Positions 5,906 to 6,814 of a stretch of DNA of 6,814 bases are shown here, one piece after another; the first letter of the stretch is position 1, and each line of letters starts with the position of its first letter. The position numbers were made by a program, and so were the translations under genes. The notes under the pieces were generated by a model. That model did not search any database. It had not been told where the DNA came from and worked only from the letters and a program-made list of their open reading frames with translations. The stretch comes from Oscillospiraceae bacterium. GTDB taxonomy: Bacteria; Bacillota; Clostridia; UBA1381. Location: the NCBI GenBank assembly GCA_022508725.1, contig JAFLUR010000122.1, positions 1 to 6,814 on the forward strand, given 5' to 3'.

Positions 5906-6657
5906 AAAGCTTTATCGCCGGATACAAGGCGGAGCTTTCAAAGCTTACGGCAAAGAAAAAATATATCGTATTTCTGATAATCGCCGTATTGATATGCATA
6001 TTCAATATATTCGCGCAGTCGCTTGTCGCGTTTATCTCTCATGATGAGATAAGCCTGAAGATAAATAACTTTCCGATATTGATGCTTCCGTTTTTTGCCG
6101 AGGTACTTATCCCGCTTATTATATTTATGGCGGTGAGCGATTCGTTCGGCACGGAGCTTGCTGACAGCACGATAAAGGCGATGCTTTTCCGTCCGATAAC
6201 CCGCTTAAAGCTTATGACGGCAAAAATGCTTGCCTGCCTGAGCGTTGCGGCGGGGTTGTTTCTCGCGGTGCTTATCGCGTCAACGGCTCTTGACGTCATC
6301 ATAAACGGCGGCGGCGGTTTACGCAAATTTTTCATATATAACCTCGGCAGCTACATAACCGATCTTATTCCCATGATCCTGCTGATATTTATGGCGGCGC
6401 TCATAAATCTGTTGTCGAGGGGAACAACGCTTGCGATGTTCCTGTGCGTTCTCATATACGCGCTGCTGAAATTCTTCGGCTATTTTATAGGCATGACCGA
6501 CGGCATACTGTTCACATCGTATTTGCAGTGGCACAAGCTGCTGATAGGCAACACGATACCCTTTCATGCGCTTATAAGCAAAATAGCCCTGCTTTGCGGA
6601 TACGGCGCGGTAATGTTTCCGGCATGCTATTTCTTTTTCGATAAAAGGGATTTTTGA
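5902..6657 (+). CDS. ABC-2-type transporter permease, BcrB-like
   Basis: This 251-residue membrane protein is the partner of the ATPase just upstream. About six hydrophobic segments are visible, at roughly 21-45, 58-80, 106-133, 150-170, 175-198 and 223-246, which is the usual topology and length for ABC-2 half-exporters. The cytoplasmic stretch FGTELADSTIKAMLFRPITR (82-101) is the conserved coupling region of this family (F-x-x-E ... TIK ... L-x-x-P-x-x-R). The start codon overlaps the ATPase stop (ATGA), and a strong GAGGAGG (5886-5892) lies 9 bases upstream. The pair is expected to form a 2+2 exporter of a hydrophobic peptide, antibiotic or lipid; the substrate is unknown. A terminator follows 39 bases downstream, making this the last gene of its unit. 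Confidence 0.88.
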   Translation: MKSFIAGYKAELSKLTAKKKYIVFLIIAVLICIFNIFAQSLVAFISHDEISLKINNFPILMLPFFAEVLIPLIIFMAVSDSFGTELADSTIKAMLFRPITRLKLMTAKMLACLSVAAGLFLAVLIASTALDVIINGGGGLRKFFIYNLGSYITDLIPMILLIFMAALINLLSRGTTLAMFLCVLIYALLKFFGYFIGMTDGILFTSYLQWHKLLIGNTIPFHALISKIALLCGYGAVMFPACYFFFDKRDF

Positions 6658-6696
6658 TTGAATAGGATAACGGATAAAATACAAGTACAAACAATA

Positions 6697-6738
6697 AAAA
6701 CGGTGCGGAGTCCGGTCGGGTTCCGCGCCGTTTTATTT
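6697..6738. terminator. Strong intrinsic terminator, probably bidirectional
   Basis: AAAACGGTGCGGA (6697-6709) pairs with TCCGCGCCGTTTT (6722-6734) with a single T-G pair, around a 12-base loop, and is followed by ATTT on the plus strand. The minus strand has a matching TTTTTATTG run after the same hairpin. This ends the exporter unit and could also end a convergent gene entering from the right edge. Confidence 0.9.
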
Positions 6739-6774
6739 GCCGTTGATTTTCGATTGATATTATTGATGCTCCAA

Positions 6775-6814
6775 CTAACTCTTGAATTTTTCTGCTTGCT
6801 CAAGCTGTGAAATT
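6775..6814 (-). CDS. Possible 3' end of a convergent gene (partial)
   Basis: On the minus strand the window edge reads in one frame as ISQLEQAEKFKS followed by TAG at 6775-6777. Only 12 codons are visible. The charged, amphipathic composition and the convergent position next to a two-sided terminator suggest the end of a real gene. The string resembles the first half of a SHOCT-type C-terminal domain (pattern L-E-x-x-x-x-F/L-K), in which case the stop would cut that domain short. This is a weak call. Confidence 0.25.
   Translation of the reverse strand, partial: ISQLEQAEKFKS

Overview
The window looks like a chromosomal stretch from a low-GC-type Gram-positive anaerobe of the Clostridia, probably an uncultured gut lineage. 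The reasons are strong AGGAG-type ribosome binding sites, very AT-rich intergenic DNA around GC-richer genes, heavy use of ATA for isoleucine, a SpoVB/YtgP-type flippase and a BcrA/BcrB-style ABC transporter pair. Assignment below class level is not possible by eye.

Layout, left to right. (1) Positions 1-217 are AT-rich control DNA, with a good minus-strand promoter match that fires off the left edge and a plus-strand promoter for the first gene. (2) A probable two-gene transcript follows. It encodes a MurJ/YtgP/SpoVB-like lipid-linked glycan flippase (218-1867) and, 43 bases later, an intracellular family GH27 glycosidase (1911-3398) that carries a rhodanese domain at its C-terminus. It is closed by an intrinsic terminator at 3412-3441. 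(3) A 306-base gap (3399-3704) holds that terminator, a second promoter region built like the first, and a perfect GC palindrome. (4) A second transcript encodes a secreted or membrane-anchored protein of unknown function (3705-5045), a hairpin-rich spacer, an ABC ATPase with a TTG start (5171-5905), and its ABC-2-type permease (5902-6657) overlapping by ATGA. It ends at a strong, apparently bidirectional terminator (6697-6738). (5) The last 40 bases may hold the 3' end of a convergent minus-strand gene.

How the parts may work together: the flippase moves lipid-linked cell-envelope precursors; the cytoplasmic GH27 enzyme would act on imported oligosaccharides; the last two genes form one exporter of the self-resistance or envelope-stress type, and the secreted protein upstream may be its partner. 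No mobile element, CRISPR array, tRNA or rRNA is visible, and I see no clear new defence or mobile system. The points most worth following up are the GH27-rhodanese fusion, the unusual substrate-recognition loop of the GH27 domain, a GADGPT-type motif at the tail of the secreted protein, and the matching double -10 architecture of the two plus-strand promoters.
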